Source: Halomonas lysinitropha (GTDB taxonomy: Bacteria; Pseudomonadota; Gammaproteobacteria; Pseudomonadales; Halomonadaceae). From it: a stretch of DNA of 64,000 nt. Within the stretch, counting starts at the first letter, position 1. Each line of letters opens with the position of its first letter. Below the pieces are notes generated by a model, which saw only the letters and a program-made list of their open reading frames with translations, did no database searches and had not been told where the DNA came from. A program made the position numbers and the translations under genes. The stretch is from the NCBI RefSeq assembly GCF_902500215.1, contig NZ_CABVOU010000014.1, forward strand, positions 62,001-126,000. The letters are read 5' to 3'. Of the stretch, positions 19,798 through 28,774 are shown in pieces.

Positions 19798-21084
19798 ATG
19801 GACCCCATCTCTCCCGCTCGCCTGGATGACCCTCTGGCATCGGCACGCGAGGCCACCGCCGAAATGCTGACTCAGCGCAGTCGGCACTTCTCGTTGCCCC
19901 AGCCCTTCTATAACGATGCCCGTTTGTTCGCCCTGGACATGCAGGAGATCTTCGAAAAGGAGTGGTTGTTCGCCGGGATGACCTGCGAGATTCCCGCCAA
20001 GGGCAACTACATGACCCTGGACGTGGGCGACAATCCGGTGATCATCGTGCGGGGCGATAATGGCAGGATCCATGCCTTCCACAACGTGTGTCGCCATCGC
20101 GGCTCCCGACTCTGCGTCAGCGACAAGGGCAAGGTTGCCAAGCTGGTCTGCCCCTACCATCAGTGGACCTACGAGCTGGACGGGCGTCTGCTGTTCGCCG
20201 GCAGTGACATGGGCGCCAACTTCGATCTCGCGGCCTACGGACTCAAGCCCGTCAACGTGAGAAGTGCCGGCGGCTACATCTTCGTCAGCCTGGCCGAGGC
20301 CCCCCCCGCCATCGATGACTTCCTCGAGAGCCTCGAGCACTACCTCGCCCCTTACGACATGGACAACGTCAAGGTGGCGGTGGAATCCAGCATCGTCGAG
20401 CAGGCCAACTGGAAGCTGGTGATCGAGAACAATCGCGAGTGCTACCACTGCAACGCCGCCCATCCCGAGCTGCTCAACTCGCTTCAGGAGTTCGACGACA
20501 GCGAGGACCCGCGCGCCACGCCGGCTTACAAGGCACTGGTGGCGCGCAAGCAGCAGCAGTGGGATGCGATGGGCGTGCCCTGGCAGCTCAGGCGCCTGAG
20601 CAAGCGCAACCGTCTGACGCGCACGCCCCTGCTGGAAGGCACCGTCTCGATGACCGTCGATGGCCGGCCGGCATGCCGCAAGCTGATGGGGCATCTTCCC
20701 AATGCCGATGTAGGCGCCTTGCGCATTCTCCATCTGCCCAATTCCTGGAACCACTTCCTGGGCGACCATGCGGTAGTGTTCCGCGTGATGCCCCTCGGGC
20801 CCCAGCAGACGGTGGTGACCACCAAGTGGCTGGTCCACAAGGATGCCGTGGAGGGCGTCGATTACGACGCGACCCAACTGCGCCGCGTCTGGGACGCCAC
20901 CAACGAACAGGATCGCCGCCTCGCGGAAGAGAACCAGCGTGGGATCAACTCCAAGGGCTACGAGCCCGGCCCCTATTCGGAGACATACGAGTTCGGCGTC
21001 ATCGACTTCATCGACTGGTACAGCGAGAGCCTGCTGGAGAATCTCGGCCACACCGCGCCGAACCTGAGGGTGGTAGAGGGCTGA
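19798..21084 (+). CDS. gbcA: Glycine betaine monooxygenase, Rieske oxygenase component
   Basis: A 428-residue Rieske non-heme iron oxygenase that removes one methyl of glycine betaine with O2 and NAD(P)H, giving dimethylglycine and formaldehyde. The Rieske cluster ligands are C98, H100, C118 and H121. The catalytic iron histidines are in ECYHCNAAHPEL (H217 and H222). The ATG starts a normal-length protein. It is divergent from gbcB and convergent with the RACo gene, with a stem-loop between. Carnitine or stachydrine oxygenases are related, but the gbcB-sox-dgc setting fits betaine. Confidence 0.94.
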   Translation: MDPISPARLDDPLASAREATAEMLTQRSRHFSLPQPFYNDARLFALDMQEIFEKEWLFAGMTCEIPAKGNYMTLDVGDNPVIIVRGDNGRIHAFHNVCRHRGSRLCVSDKGKVAKLVCPYHQWTYELDGRLLFAGSDMGANFDLAAYGLKPVNVRSAGGYIFVSLAEAPPAIDDFLESLEHYLAPYDMDNVKVAVESSIVEQANWKLVIENNRECYHCNAAHPELLNSLQEFDDSEDPRATPAYKALVARKQQQWDAMGVPWQLRRLSKRNRLTRTPLLEGTVSMTVDGRPACRKLMGHLPNADVGALRILHLPNSWNHFLGDHAVVFRVMPLGPQQTVVTTKWLVHKDAVEGVDYDATQLRRVWDATNEQDRRLAEENQRGINSKGYEPGPYSETYEFGVIDFIDWYSESLLENLGHTAPNLRVVEG

Positions 21085-21102
21085 GGCGAGCCGTCCCCGT
21101 CA

Positions 21103-21134
21103 CATCGGGCCCCGCCATCGTGCGAGGCCCGATG
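21103..21134. terminator. Bidirectional terminator-like stem-loop
   Basis: A 9-bp perfect stem CATCGGGCC / GGCCCGATG with a 14-base loop, in the 58-bp gap between the convergent gbcA and RACo-type genes. No T-run follows on either strand, so intrinsic termination is possible but weak. Confidence 0.5.
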
Positions 21135-21142
21135 CTGTTCGC

Positions 21143-23176
21143 TCAGGGAGAAAGGGAAGACGGCGCGCGCCGGCGTCTGGAAGTGCGGCGAGCGTGGTGT
21201 TCTGCGGGCACGCCCAGGGGCAGAGACACGTGCTCACGCAGCAAGGGGAAGGGATCGGACTTGTGGGGAATCGCCATGGCGCTCACGAAGTGCTCCTGGA
21301 AGCGGGGCTCGGTGGCGGTCTCGATCTTCTCGACACGACGGACCACTTCCTCGATCTCGCGGCGCGCCTTGCGGCTGAGCAGGGCAATGCGCGCCCCCGT
21401 GCCGGCGGCGTTGCCGGCTGACGTGACGTAATCCAGATCGCAGTCAGGGATCAGCCCCAGGATCATGGCGTACTTGACGTCGATATGAGCCCCGAAGGCT
21501 CCGGCGAGACGAATGCGGTCAACGCGTTCGGTGCCGAACTGCTCCATCAGCAGGCGGATACCGGCGTAGAGCGCCGCCTTGGCCAATTGGATGGCGCGAA
21601 TGTCGTTCTGGGTAATGGCCAGGGTACGGCTGTCGTCGCGGTGCAGCACATAGGAAAAGGTCCGACCTTCTGCCACGACTCTCCCGCTGCGTGAGGACAG
21701 GCCGCCCTGCACGACGCCATCCTGGCTGATGATACCGGCCAGGTACATCTCGGCGATTACCTCGATGATCCCCGAGCCGCAGATACCGGTGACCCCATAG
21801 GGTGCCACACCCTCCTCGAAGCCCGCCTCATCGGACCACTGCTCGCAACCAATCACCTTGTAGCGAGGCTCCAGCGTCAGCGGGTCGATACGCACACGCT
21901 CGATGGCGCCGGATGCGGCCCGCTGCCCACCGCTGATCTGGGCGCCTTCGAAGGCCGGACCGGTGGGACTGGAGCAGGCCAACAGCCGATGGCGATTGCC
22001 CAACACGATCTCGGCGTTGGTACCCACGTCGACCAGCAGCATCAGCTCCTCGCCCAGGTAGGGCGTCTCGGAAAGGATCATGCCGGCGGTGTCGGCGCCT
22101 ACGTGCCCGGCGATGCACGGCAGACCATAGACCCGGGCGCTGGGATGGATGACCAGGTCCATCTCGGTGGCCCATAGCCCGTCGATGGCCTCGTCGGTGG
22201 CGAGCGCGAAGGGCGCCCCGCCCAGCTCCACTGGATTGATGCCGAACACTAGGCTCTGCATGATCGGGTTGCCGACAAACGTGGCCTCGAGAATGGCATC
22301 CACGTGTACGTCCGCCTCGGCGGCCAGCTCAACGGTGAGCTCGTTCAGGGCATCACGCACCGAGCGCGTCATGGCCAGCTCGCCACCCGGGTTCATCATG
22401 ATATAGGAGACGCGGCTCATCAGGTCCTCGCCGAAGCGGATCTGCGGGTTCATGCGCCCCGAAGAGGCCACCACCACCCCGGTCTGCAGGTTACACAGGT
22501 GGGCGGCGATGGTCGTCGATCCCACATCCACTGCCATGCCGTAGATCTGCTCCTGAAAACCCGACCACACCCCGATGATGCGCCGGTCATCGTAGACCGC
22601 CACCGTCACGCCCCAGCCGCCCTGTCGCAGGGCCGCCTGCAGCTGCTGGACGACCCGGATATCGTTCTCCAGCTCGACCAGGTTCCAGTCATATGCCAGC
22701 GCATCCTTGAGTCGCCGCAGATCCGAGGCGGGCACGTGCATGTCAGGCTCCTGCACTTCCACATAGTAGAGGCGCACGATGGGGTCGAGCTCGATATCGA
22801 GCACTTCGGCCCGCTTGCGTACGATCTGGCGGTGCACCTGGCTCGAGGACGGCACGTCGATCACGGCGTCACCCAGCAGCTGGGTCGAGCAGCTCAGCCG
22901 CCGCCCGTCGCGCAGCGGCCCGCGGCGCGTCTCCCAGGCCTGCTCGGTGGGGCTCTTGGCGGTGAGGTGGTCCGGCCACGACTCGACGCCGTGCTTGGAA
23001 AAGCGGCCCTCGCAGAGGTCCACCTGGCAGCGGCCGCACAGACCGCGCCCGCCGCACACCGAATCGATATCGACCCCCAGTGCGCGGGCGGCCTCCAGCA
23101 CCGGGGTGCCCACCGGGAAGCGTCCGCGGCGACCGGAGGGGGTAAAGACAACGAGCGCATCGTCAGCATCGGGCAT
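21143..23176 (-). CDS. RACo-type reductive activator of corrinoid proteins (2Fe-2S, ASKHA fold)
   Basis: A 677-residue protein expected to use ATP to restore inactive Co(II) corrinoid to Co(I). A plant-type ferredoxin domain has C41, C47 and C50 in CGGRGLCGRC plus a later Cys (LSCSTQL). A linker follows, then the large ASKHA domain (DUF4445 type) with AVDVGSTTIAAHL, VDVGTNAEIVLGN and LAGAFGAHIDV. The start at 23176 has GGAGGT 6 nt upstream, preferred over an ATG nine codons earlier. It is the distal gene of the corrinoid arm. Electron donor unknown. Confidence 0.9.
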   Translation of the reverse strand: MPDADDALVVFTPSGRRGRFPVGTPVLEAARALGVDIDSVCGGRGLCGRCQVDLCEGRFSKHGVESWPDHLTAKSPTEQAWETRRGPLRDGRRLSCSTQLLGDAVIDVPSSSQVHRQIVRKRAEVLDIELDPIVRLYYVEVQEPDMHVPASDLRRLKDALAYDWNLVELENDIRVVQQLQAALRQGGWGVTVAVYDDRRIIGVWSGFQEQIYGMAVDVGSTTIAAHLCNLQTGVVVASSGRMNPQIRFGEDLMSRVSYIMMNPGGELAMTRSVRDALNELTVELAAEADVHVDAILEATFVGNPIMQSLVFGINPVELGGAPFALATDEAIDGLWATEMDLVIHPSARVYGLPCIAGHVGADTAGMILSETPYLGEELMLLVDVGTNAEIVLGNRHRLLACSSPTGPAFEGAQISGGQRAASGAIERVRIDPLTLEPRYKVIGCEQWSDEAGFEEGVAPYGVTGICGSGIIEVIAEMYLAGIISQDGVVQGGLSSRSGRVVAEGRTFSYVLHRDDSRTLAITQNDIRAIQLAKAALYAGIRLLMEQFGTERVDRIRLAGAFGAHIDVKYAMILGLIPDCDLDYVTSAGNAAGTGARIALLSRKARREIEEVVRRVEKIETATEPRFQEHFVSAMAIPHKSDPFPLLREHVSLPLGVPAEHHARRTSRRRRAPSSLSP

Positions 23177-23271
23177 GGGGACCTCCGTACGCCAAGGGTT
23201 CATCAGGGACGATACGCCTCGTGAGAGACACGTCGGTCATTCGATATGCGTGATCATGCGACAATCCAGCC

Positions 23272-24186
23272 TCAGCTGACCGCACGCCGACGCCGGGTCT
23301 GGCGACGCCCGCGTCCCTCGGCACCGTCCGCACCCACGGCCGGCGGCTCGCGGAACTTCTGTATCCAGCGCATGCAGTCGGGGTCGTGCCCCATCATCAC
23401 GTCCGCACCCATGATCGAGGTCATGATCTCGCTGTGCAGCGGGTTGGTGATCGCCGAGGTCATCCCCGAGGCGATGGCCATGCTCATGAACGCGCCGTTG
23501 ATGCCGTTGCGGTTGGGGAGGCCGAAGCTGACGTTGGAGGCCCCGCAGGTGGTGTTGACCCTGAGTTCCTTCTGCAGGCGCTGGCAGAGAGCAAACACCT
23601 GGCGACCCGCCGAGCCCACGGCACCGATGGGCATCACTAGCGGGTCGACCACCACGTCGCTGGCGGGAATGCCGTGGTCAGCGGCACGCTCGACGATCTT
23701 CTTGGCGATGGCGAAACGCACGTCCGGATCCTGGGAGATGCCCGTCTCGTCGTTGCTGATCGCCACCACCGCCGCACCATGCTTCTTGACCAGCGGCAAC
23801 ACCGCCTCGAGGCTCTCGTCCTCGCCGGTGACAGAATTCACCAGCGCCTTGCCCTTGTAGACGGAAAGGCCGGCTTCCAGGGCCTTGACGATGGATGAGT
23901 CAATGCAGAGTGGCACGTCGGTCAGCGACTGCACCAGCTCGATGGTCCGAGCGAGGATGGCCGGCTCATCGGCCAGCGGAATGCCGGCGTTGATGTCCAG
24001 CATGTGCGCGCCATGTGCCAGCTGGGCCTCCACGTCCTGGACCACGCGGGAGAAGTCGCCGGCGGCCATCTCCACCGCCAGCTGCTTGCGCCCGGTGGGG
24101 TTGATGCGCTCGCCGATAACCACGAAGGGGCGCTCGAAGCCGAGCACGACTTCCTTCTTGTGCGAGCTGATAACGGTGTCTGTCAT
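23272..24186 (-). CDS. Methyltetrahydrofolate:corrinoid methyltransferase
   Basis: A 304-residue pterin-binding TIM-barrel enzyme (DHPS-like, AcsE/MtgA-type) that moves methyl between Co(III)-methyl corrinoid and THF. VIGERINPTGRK and MLDINAGIPLADE near the N-terminus, the pterin-site Asp in LCIDSS, and the middle NSVTGE and VDPLVMPIG motifs are typical. The C-terminus ends in a basic Arg-rich tail not needed for the fold. GAGGAAG precedes the ATG. With the corrinoid protein upstream, the likely direction is methyl to THF. Confidence 0.88.
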   Translation of the reverse strand: MTDTVISSHKKEVVLGFERPFVVIGERINPTGRKQLAVEMAAGDFSRVVQDVEAQLAHGAHMLDINAGIPLADEPAILARTIELVQSLTDVPLCIDSSIVKALEAGLSVYKGKALVNSVTGEDESLEAVLPLVKKHGAAVVAISNDETGISQDPDVRFAIAKKIVERAADHGIPASDVVVDPLVMPIGAVGSAGRQVFALCQRLQKELRVNTTCGASNVSFGLPNRNGINGAFMSMAIASGMTSAITNPLHSEIMTSIMGADVMMGHDPDCMRWIQKFREPPAVGADGAEGRGRRQTRRRRAVS

Positions 24187-24295
24187 GGTACTTCCTCAAT
24201 GGTGAAGTCTTGTTGTTGCTATCTAACGTTGCCGTCTATCGTTGCCATTTCGACGGACGTGTTTCCGAGGTGGTGTCTTCACCGACAAAGCACGG

Positions 24296-25360
24296 TCATC
24301 CCTGAACGGGTTCGAGCTCTTCGGGCCGCGCATCGGGGGATTCGGGGTTGAGCTCGGCCGGATTGTCGCGCCCCGGATACCAGGGGACCCGCCCCTCCAG
24401 CACCCCGGTAGTCTCGATGATCTCGGCCACGGTGTGCTCCTGGCGGTAGGCCATGATATGGGCACCGCTGACGCCGGGGATCTCGCGGATCTGGTGCAAC
24501 AGATCCATGCACAGCCGCTTGCCCTCCTCCTTCTGGTTCTCGGCCCCCTCGAGACGAGCGATCACGGCATCCGGAATATGGACGCCGGGCACTTTCTCGC
24601 GAATCCAGCGGGCGCTTCGCGCCGACGCCAAGGGCCCGATGCCGGGCAAGATGAAGACGCGATCCGGCCCCTCGAGCAGCCCCAGGTCGTTCACCTTGAG
24701 CATGAAGTCGCGCAGTCGGGGAATGTCGAAGCAGTACTGGGTCTGGATGAACTGCGCGCCGGCGGACGCCTTCTTGGCGAGCCGGTGCGGCCGCCACTCC
24801 ACGGGGGGAACGAAGGGATTCTCAGCCGCGCCGAGGAAGATCCGCGGCGGCACGTTGATCTTGCGACCGCTCTGGAAGCAGCAGTCGTCACGCATACCAC
24901 GGGCAATCTCCAGCAGCGACATGGAATCGAGGTCGAACACCGGCTTGGCCTGAGGATGATCACCCGCCTGGACGCCGTCGCCGGAGAGACACAGCAGGTT
25001 GCAGGCGCCCATGGCCGCGGCACCCAGGATCTCGCCTTGCATGGCGATACGGTTCCGGTCGCGGCAGGACATCTGAAGAATGGTCGCGTAACCCACGCGC
25101 GTGAGCAGTGAACAGACCCCGACGCTGGACATGTGGCAGTGCGCGCCGGAACCGTCGGTGGCGTTGATGGCATCCACGTAGCCGTCGAAGATCGCCGCAC
25201 GCTTGAGTACCTCGGCCGGATCAGCCGAGTCGGGGGGGTCGATCTCGCTGGTGATGGCGAACTTGCCGGCGCGCAGCACACGTTCCAGACGCCCGGGCGA
25301 GACATGCCCCGGCAAGATGGGCAGGGAATAGCCCGGCACGGGCTCGTCGTCGAACTTCAT
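24296..25360 (-). CDS. Methylenetetrahydrofolate reductase, MetF-like
   Basis: A 354-residue flavoprotein that interconverts methyl-THF and methylene-THF. ITSEIDPPDSADPAEVLKRA at the N-terminus, SCRDRNRIAMQGEILGAAA and LCLSGDG in the middle, and the barrel end IPGVSGAHIMAYRQE match the MTHFR fold. It is longer than E. coli MetF (296) and follows the MetV-like gene by a TAATG overlap, so the two are probably made as a pair. In this pathway it may run in the oxidative direction; that is inference. Confidence 0.88.
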   Translation of the reverse strand: MKFDDEPVPGYSLPILPGHVSPGRLERVLRAGKFAITSEIDPPDSADPAEVLKRAAIFDGYVDAINATDGSGAHCHMSSVGVCSLLTRVGYATILQMSCRDRNRIAMQGEILGAAAMGACNLLCLSGDGVQAGDHPQAKPVFDLDSMSLLEIARGMRDDCCFQSGRKINVPPRIFLGAAENPFVPPVEWRPHRLAKKASAGAQFIQTQYCFDIPRLRDFMLKVNDLGLLEGPDRVFILPGIGPLASARSARWIREKVPGVHIPDAVIARLEGAENQKEEGKRLCMDLLHQIREIPGVSGAHIMAYRQEHTVAEIIETTGVLEGRVPWYPGRDNPAELNPESPDARPEELEPVQG

Positions 25361-25842
25361 TATCCATCGGCTCCGCTATCCGCGCGCTCGCGGGGATGAT
25401 CGGCCAGCTCACGCACCACGCGCAGCCAGGAGGAGGTGTCCTCGAGGCGAAAATCCACCGGCTCCTGCACCACCTGGATGCGATCGCCATGCGCCATCTG
25501 ACGACTGCCTTCCCACGCATCGACCCAGACACAGCGCATTTCCGGCTTGACCTCGCAGTTCCCGTTGGCGCGAACGCCACCACAGGGCCCGTTGCGCAGA
25601 TTTTTCGGACAGTTCATCGGGCACGACATGCCGGTAGCGGAGAGCGTGCACTTGCCACACATCTGACAGTCGAAGAGAAACCCCTTGACGCGTTTCTCGA
25701 CGGCCTTGACCGGCGCTTCGGCCCGCGCGTAGCCAATCCGACGCCAGAAGGGGTGTAGCCTTATCAGCACCGGCTCGAAGCCCCGGTACAGGCTCTCGAA
25801 CAGTCGGGCGTGTCGAACCACCCAGCGCCTCACCTTGTACAT
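25360..25842 (-). CDS. MetV-like MTHFR C-terminal-domain protein
   Basis: A 160-residue protein with the cysteine-rich C-terminal domain found as a partner subunit of acetogen-type MTHFR (PF12225). The Cys-rich core reads CQMCGKC, CPMNCPK, NGPCGGVRANGNCEV, enough to bind an Fe-S cluster or zinc. The last base of its stop is the first base of the metF-like ATG (TAATG). AAGGAGGT precedes its own start. The N-terminal region, with RRWVVRHARLF, is less typical. Confidence 0.85.
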   Translation of the reverse strand: MYKVRRWVVRHARLFESLYRGFEPVLIRLHPFWRRIGYARAEAPVKAVEKRVKGFLFDCQMCGKCTLSATGMSCPMNCPKNLRNGPCGGVRANGNCEVKPEMRCVWVDAWEGSRQMAHGDRIQVVQEPVDFRLEDTSSWLRVVRELADHPRERADSGADG

Positions 25843-25892
25843 CTTCTACCTCCTTGACTGACGCAGCCTCGTCGTCACGCCGGTCATGGTCG

Positions 25893-26228
25893 TTATCGTG
25901 GAACCACAGTTGCCGAGGTTCCTCGAGCGGGCTCAGCCAGCCCCTTCTGACGTACCAGCCGCTTGAGCGCCTCGTCGTCAAAACATGCCTCGAGGCGCGC
26001 CGCTTCGGCTTCAGCCTGCCCCTGCAGGTCGCCGCCACACTCACGGGGCGCGCTGCGCTGCCAGTCGGCCAGATAGGCCTCCGAACCGCCCTTGCCGGCA
26101 CGCATGGCCGCGCGGTCGATAGCGTGCTGGAAGCGCGGTGACAGCAACACCTTGGCGGTCTTGCGTCCCTGCTTGGCGATCACCTGGGCGGGAATGTCTC
26201 GCCAGCTGACGATGGTCAATGTGCCCAT
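25893..26228 (-). CDS. Small PF13769-type (virulence factor family) protein of unknown role
   Basis: A 111-residue soluble protein starting GTLTIVSWRDIPAQVIAKQG, a start typical of the family annotated as virulence factor. No catalytic motif is evident. A ~60-residue core is basic, with AMRAGKGGSEAYLADWQR, and a Cys at ECGGD. It overlaps the DUF1638 gene by 13 bp, GAGGAG precedes its ATG, and it lies inside the corrinoid operon. The family name is misleading; I infer a role with corrinoid or THF enzymes. Confidence 0.75.
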   Translation of the reverse strand: MGTLTIVSWRDIPAQVIAKQGRKTAKVLLSPRFQHAIDRAAMRAGKGGSEAYLADWQRSAPRECGGDLQGQAEAEAARLEACFDDEALKRLVRQKGLAEPARGTSATVVPR

Positions 26229-26842
26229 GTGGTCTCCTCGGTGTTCGCCGTGTCGGCCGGTTCGATCAGGCGCACCAGGCTGGTCTCCAGACTCCCGTAG
26301 CCCGTGTAGTGCGATTCGTAGGCCAGCCCCAGCCGGTCCGCCGCTCGGCGCGCTTGGGCCTCGAGGAAGGGATCGCGGCGCTGTGACAGATAGACGAGCC
26401 GGCGATACTGGCCGAAATAGGTGCCGACAAGTTCCGGATGACGCGCGATGCCCAGTTCCTGAATGACCAGCCGATCGAAGTGGCGCACCAGGAAATCGGT
26501 CAGATAGAACGTACCCGGTTCATGTTCGCTGAGCGCTGCCATCACCGACTCCCCGGCATAGGTGTCATAGCAGTGCGCGCCCGGCAATCGTTCGACACCA
26601 TAGGCCCCCAGCATGGCATCCAGTTGCCCCCCGGTCCCGCAGTCGCCATAGGCGACGAGAATGCGCTGACCCTGTGACGCCATTTCCAGTTTTTCCGCCA
26701 CGGCAGCAGGAATCCGTTCCGGGCGGTTGTGGAGATTCGCTGGCAGGCATTCCAGACGGACATTGCGCCAGTCATTGGCACGGATCAGGACCTTTATCTC
26801 CCGGGACAGGGCTCCGCAGGCGATGATCAGCACGGGCAACAT
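26216..26842 (-). CDS. DUF1638 protein
   Basis: A 208-residue soluble protein of the DUF1638 type. Start VLIIACGALSREIKVLI, then YGDCGTGGQLDAML and GAHCYDTYAG, with repeated Cys/His that could bind a metal. GGAGGT precedes the start. It lies 17 bp after the corrinoid protein and overlaps the PF13769-type gene. Proteins of this kind are often near corrinoid and MttB genes, which suggests a helper or chaperone role; no reaction is known to me. Confidence 0.82.
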   Translation of the reverse strand: MLPVLIIACGALSREIKVLIRANDWRNVRLECLPANLHNRPERIPAAVAEKLEMASQGQRILVAYGDCGTGGQLDAMLGAYGVERLPGAHCYDTYAGESVMAALSEHEPGTFYLTDFLVRHFDRLVIQELGIARHPELVGTYFGQYRRLVYLSQRRDPFLEAQARRAADRLGLAYESHYTGYGSLETSLVRLIEPADTANTEETTWAH

Positions 26843-26859
26843 TGTCGGACCTCCAGGCG

Positions 26860-27561
26860 TCAGGAAGCGCGACGCTGGGCAATGAGTTCCTTGGCCATAT
26901 CCACGGCCACGCCGGCATCACGGCAATAGGCATCGGCGCCGATGGCCCGGCCAAATTCCTCATTGAGTGGGGCACCCCCCACCATGACGATGATGTCGTC
27001 ACGAAGGCCTTTTTCGACCAGAGTGTCAATGACGACTTTCATGTAAGGCATGGTGGTGGTCAGAAGCGCCGACATGCCTAGAATGTCCGGCTTATGCGTC
27101 TCTAACGCTTCGAGGTAAGTCTCCACCGGGATATTGATACCGATGTCGACCACTTCAAAACCTGCCCCCTCCATCATCATCGATACGAGATTCTTTCCGA
27201 TATCATGAATATCGCCCTTGACGGTACCGATGACGATCTTGCCGATGGTCTCTGAACCTGACTGGGCAAGAAGAGGGCGCAGTACCTCCATACCGCCTTT
27301 CATGGAGTTGGCCGCCAGCAGCACCTCGGGGACGAAGAGAATGCCGTCACGGAAATCGACCCCGACGATGGCCATGCCACCCACCAGCGCCTCATCGAGC
27401 ACCCGGTCGGCACTCCAGCTGCGCGCCAGCAGGATCTCGGTGCCTTCGACCACCTCTTCGCGCAGGCCGTTGTACAGATCGTCATGCATCTGCTCGATCA
27501 GCTCATCATCCGGCAATTCGTTGAGATCGAAGTCTTCGTCTTCGTTGTACTGTTCTGTCAT
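26860..27561 (-). CDS. Corrinoid (cobalamin-binding) methyl carrier protein
   Basis: A 233-residue B12-binding protein (MtbC/MtgC-like) that carries the methyl group between the MttB-type methyltransferase and THF. An N-terminal helical cap of about 90 residues (with an acidic start) is followed by a Rossmann-like domain. D117-x-H119-x-x-G122 in KGDIHDIGKNL is the lower-ligand motif, with SALLTTTMPYM and VGGAPLNEEFGRAIGADAY closing the fold. The start at 27561 has GGAGTG upstream; upstream codons give only a spurious hydrophobic extension. First gene of the arm. Confidence 0.93.
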   Translation of the reverse strand: MTEQYNEDEDFDLNELPDDELIEQMHDDLYNGLREEVVEGTEILLARSWSADRVLDEALVGGMAIVGVDFRDGILFVPEVLLAANSMKGGMEVLRPLLAQSGSETIGKIVIGTVKGDIHDIGKNLVSMMMEGAGFEVVDIGINIPVETYLEALETHKPDILGMSALLTTTMPYMKVVIDTLVEKGLRDDIIVMVGGAPLNEEFGRAIGADAYCRDAGVAVDMAKELIAQRRAS

Positions 27562-27879
27562 GGCACTCCGCTCCCTGTCATGGCACCCCATCACGACAAG
27601 GGTGATGGTTGCGATTACAAGGTAGGCCCACCACAGACAAGCAACATCCATCCAAGCGACGCATGCATGTCGAGAAACGTCATGCCATTGACTTTGTCAC
27701 CTCGCTCACGAACAAGAGAGATAATAAATTGATTTATATCATTTTTTATAAATTCTCGAGGGTATTTCACAGGTCGCGGCAACGACGTTCTGCGTCGCCT
27801 CCAGACATGTGCTCGAGCATGGTCGGAGTACATTGCCCAGAAGTCAGCCAAAACAACAATCAATCCAGCGAGAATCGCC
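27562..27879. promoter_or_regulatory. AT-rich divergent control region (corrinoid arm / purU)
   Basis: The 318-bp gap between the corrinoid-protein and purU genes. An AT-rich patch at 27718-27755, unusual in this GC-rich window, contains the inverted repeat ATTTATA / TATAAAT (27732-27738 and 27747-27753). No gene or RNA structure was recognised. Promoters for both arms are likely here. Confidence 0.55.
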
Positions 27880-28758
27880 ATGTCCGCAATGACCGAAGGG
27901 AAGAACATCTATGTGCTGAAGGCGAGCTGCCGAGGCGCCATCGGTACCGTTTCTCGCCTCAGCACCTTTATGGCTGAACGGAACTGCTACATTATGGAGA
28001 TGGCCCAGTTCGACGAGATTGATACCGGCAACTTCTATGTCCGATGCGTCTTTTCCTCCACGCCTCATGTTACTCCCCCGCTGGAAGAGCTAAAGGAGGC
28101 CTTTGGTAGGGGCGTCGCCGCAATTGATGGCATGGAGTGGGACATACACGACACCCTCACCCCTCCGAAGGTGCTTATCATGGTGTCGAAATTCGACCAC
28201 TGCCTTGATGACCTGCTTTATCGGAAGCGCACGGGCGAGATCAAGATGCAGATCCCGGCCATCGTCTCCAACCATCCGGACCTCAAGCGGCTCGCCGACT
28301 GGTACGAGATCCCCTTCTATCATCTCCCCGTGACCCCGGACACCAAGGAGGATCAAGAAAGAAGGCTGCTGGAAATTGTCGAGGAAACCGGCGCTGAGCT
28401 GATTGTTCTGGCCCGCTACATGCAAATTCTTTCTTCCCGTTTTTGCGAGGAACTGGCGGGTCGTGCCATCAATATCCACCACTCCTTCCTGCCCGGATTC
28501 AAAGGCGCCAAGCCCTATCATCAGGCCTTCGAACGGGGGGTCAAGCTGATCGGTGCCACCGCCCACTACGTCACCACCGATCTCGACGAGGGCCCGATCA
28601 TCGAACAGATCGTCGAGCGCGTGGATCACACCTACAGCCCGGCTCAACTGTCTGCTGTCGGACGCGACGCCGAAAACATGGCCCTGTCGCGCGCCGTACG
28701 GTTCCACCTGGAACATCGCGTGTTTGCCAACGGCAACAAGACCGTCGTATTCCGTTGA
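27880..28758 (+). CDS. purU: Formyltetrahydrofolate deformylase
   Basis: A 292-residue enzyme that hydrolyses 10-formyl-THF to formate plus THF. An N-terminal ACT domain ([22 protein letters not shown]) is followed by a formyltransferase fold with the catalytic set [19 protein letters not shown], then [17 protein letters not shown]. The start ATG has only a weak ribosome site; a second ATG three codons in is possible. Start of the plus-strand arm with folD 16 bp downstream. It should recycle THF and pass formate to formate dehydrogenase. Confidence 0.95.
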   Translation: MSAMTEGKNIYVLKASCRGAIGTVSRLSTFMAERNCYIMEMAQFDEIDTGNFYVRCVFSSTPHVTPPLEELKEAFGRGVAAIDGMEWDIHDTLTPPKVLIMVSKFDHCLDDLLYRKRTGEIKMQIPAIVSNHPDLKRLADWYEIPFYHLPVTPDTKEDQERRLLEIVEETGAELIVLARYMQILSSRFCEELAGRAINIHHSFLPGFKGAKPYHQAFERGVKLIGATAHYVTTDLDEGPIIEQIVERVDHTYSPAQLSAVGRDAENMALSRAVRFHLEHRVFANGNKTVVFR

Positions 28759-28774
28759 CGGAAGGAGACATCTC

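Noticed and set aside
19468..21051. An N-terminal extension making gbcB an 896-residue protein
   Set aside because: The extension is the antisense of gbcA. The reductase starts with its own ATG at 19467 or 19461 and has the normal family length.
27562..27651. A 30-residue hydrophobic N-terminal extension of the corrinoid protein
   Set aside because: Corrinoid carriers are cytoplasmic; the ATG at 27561 has a ribosome site and gives the family length.
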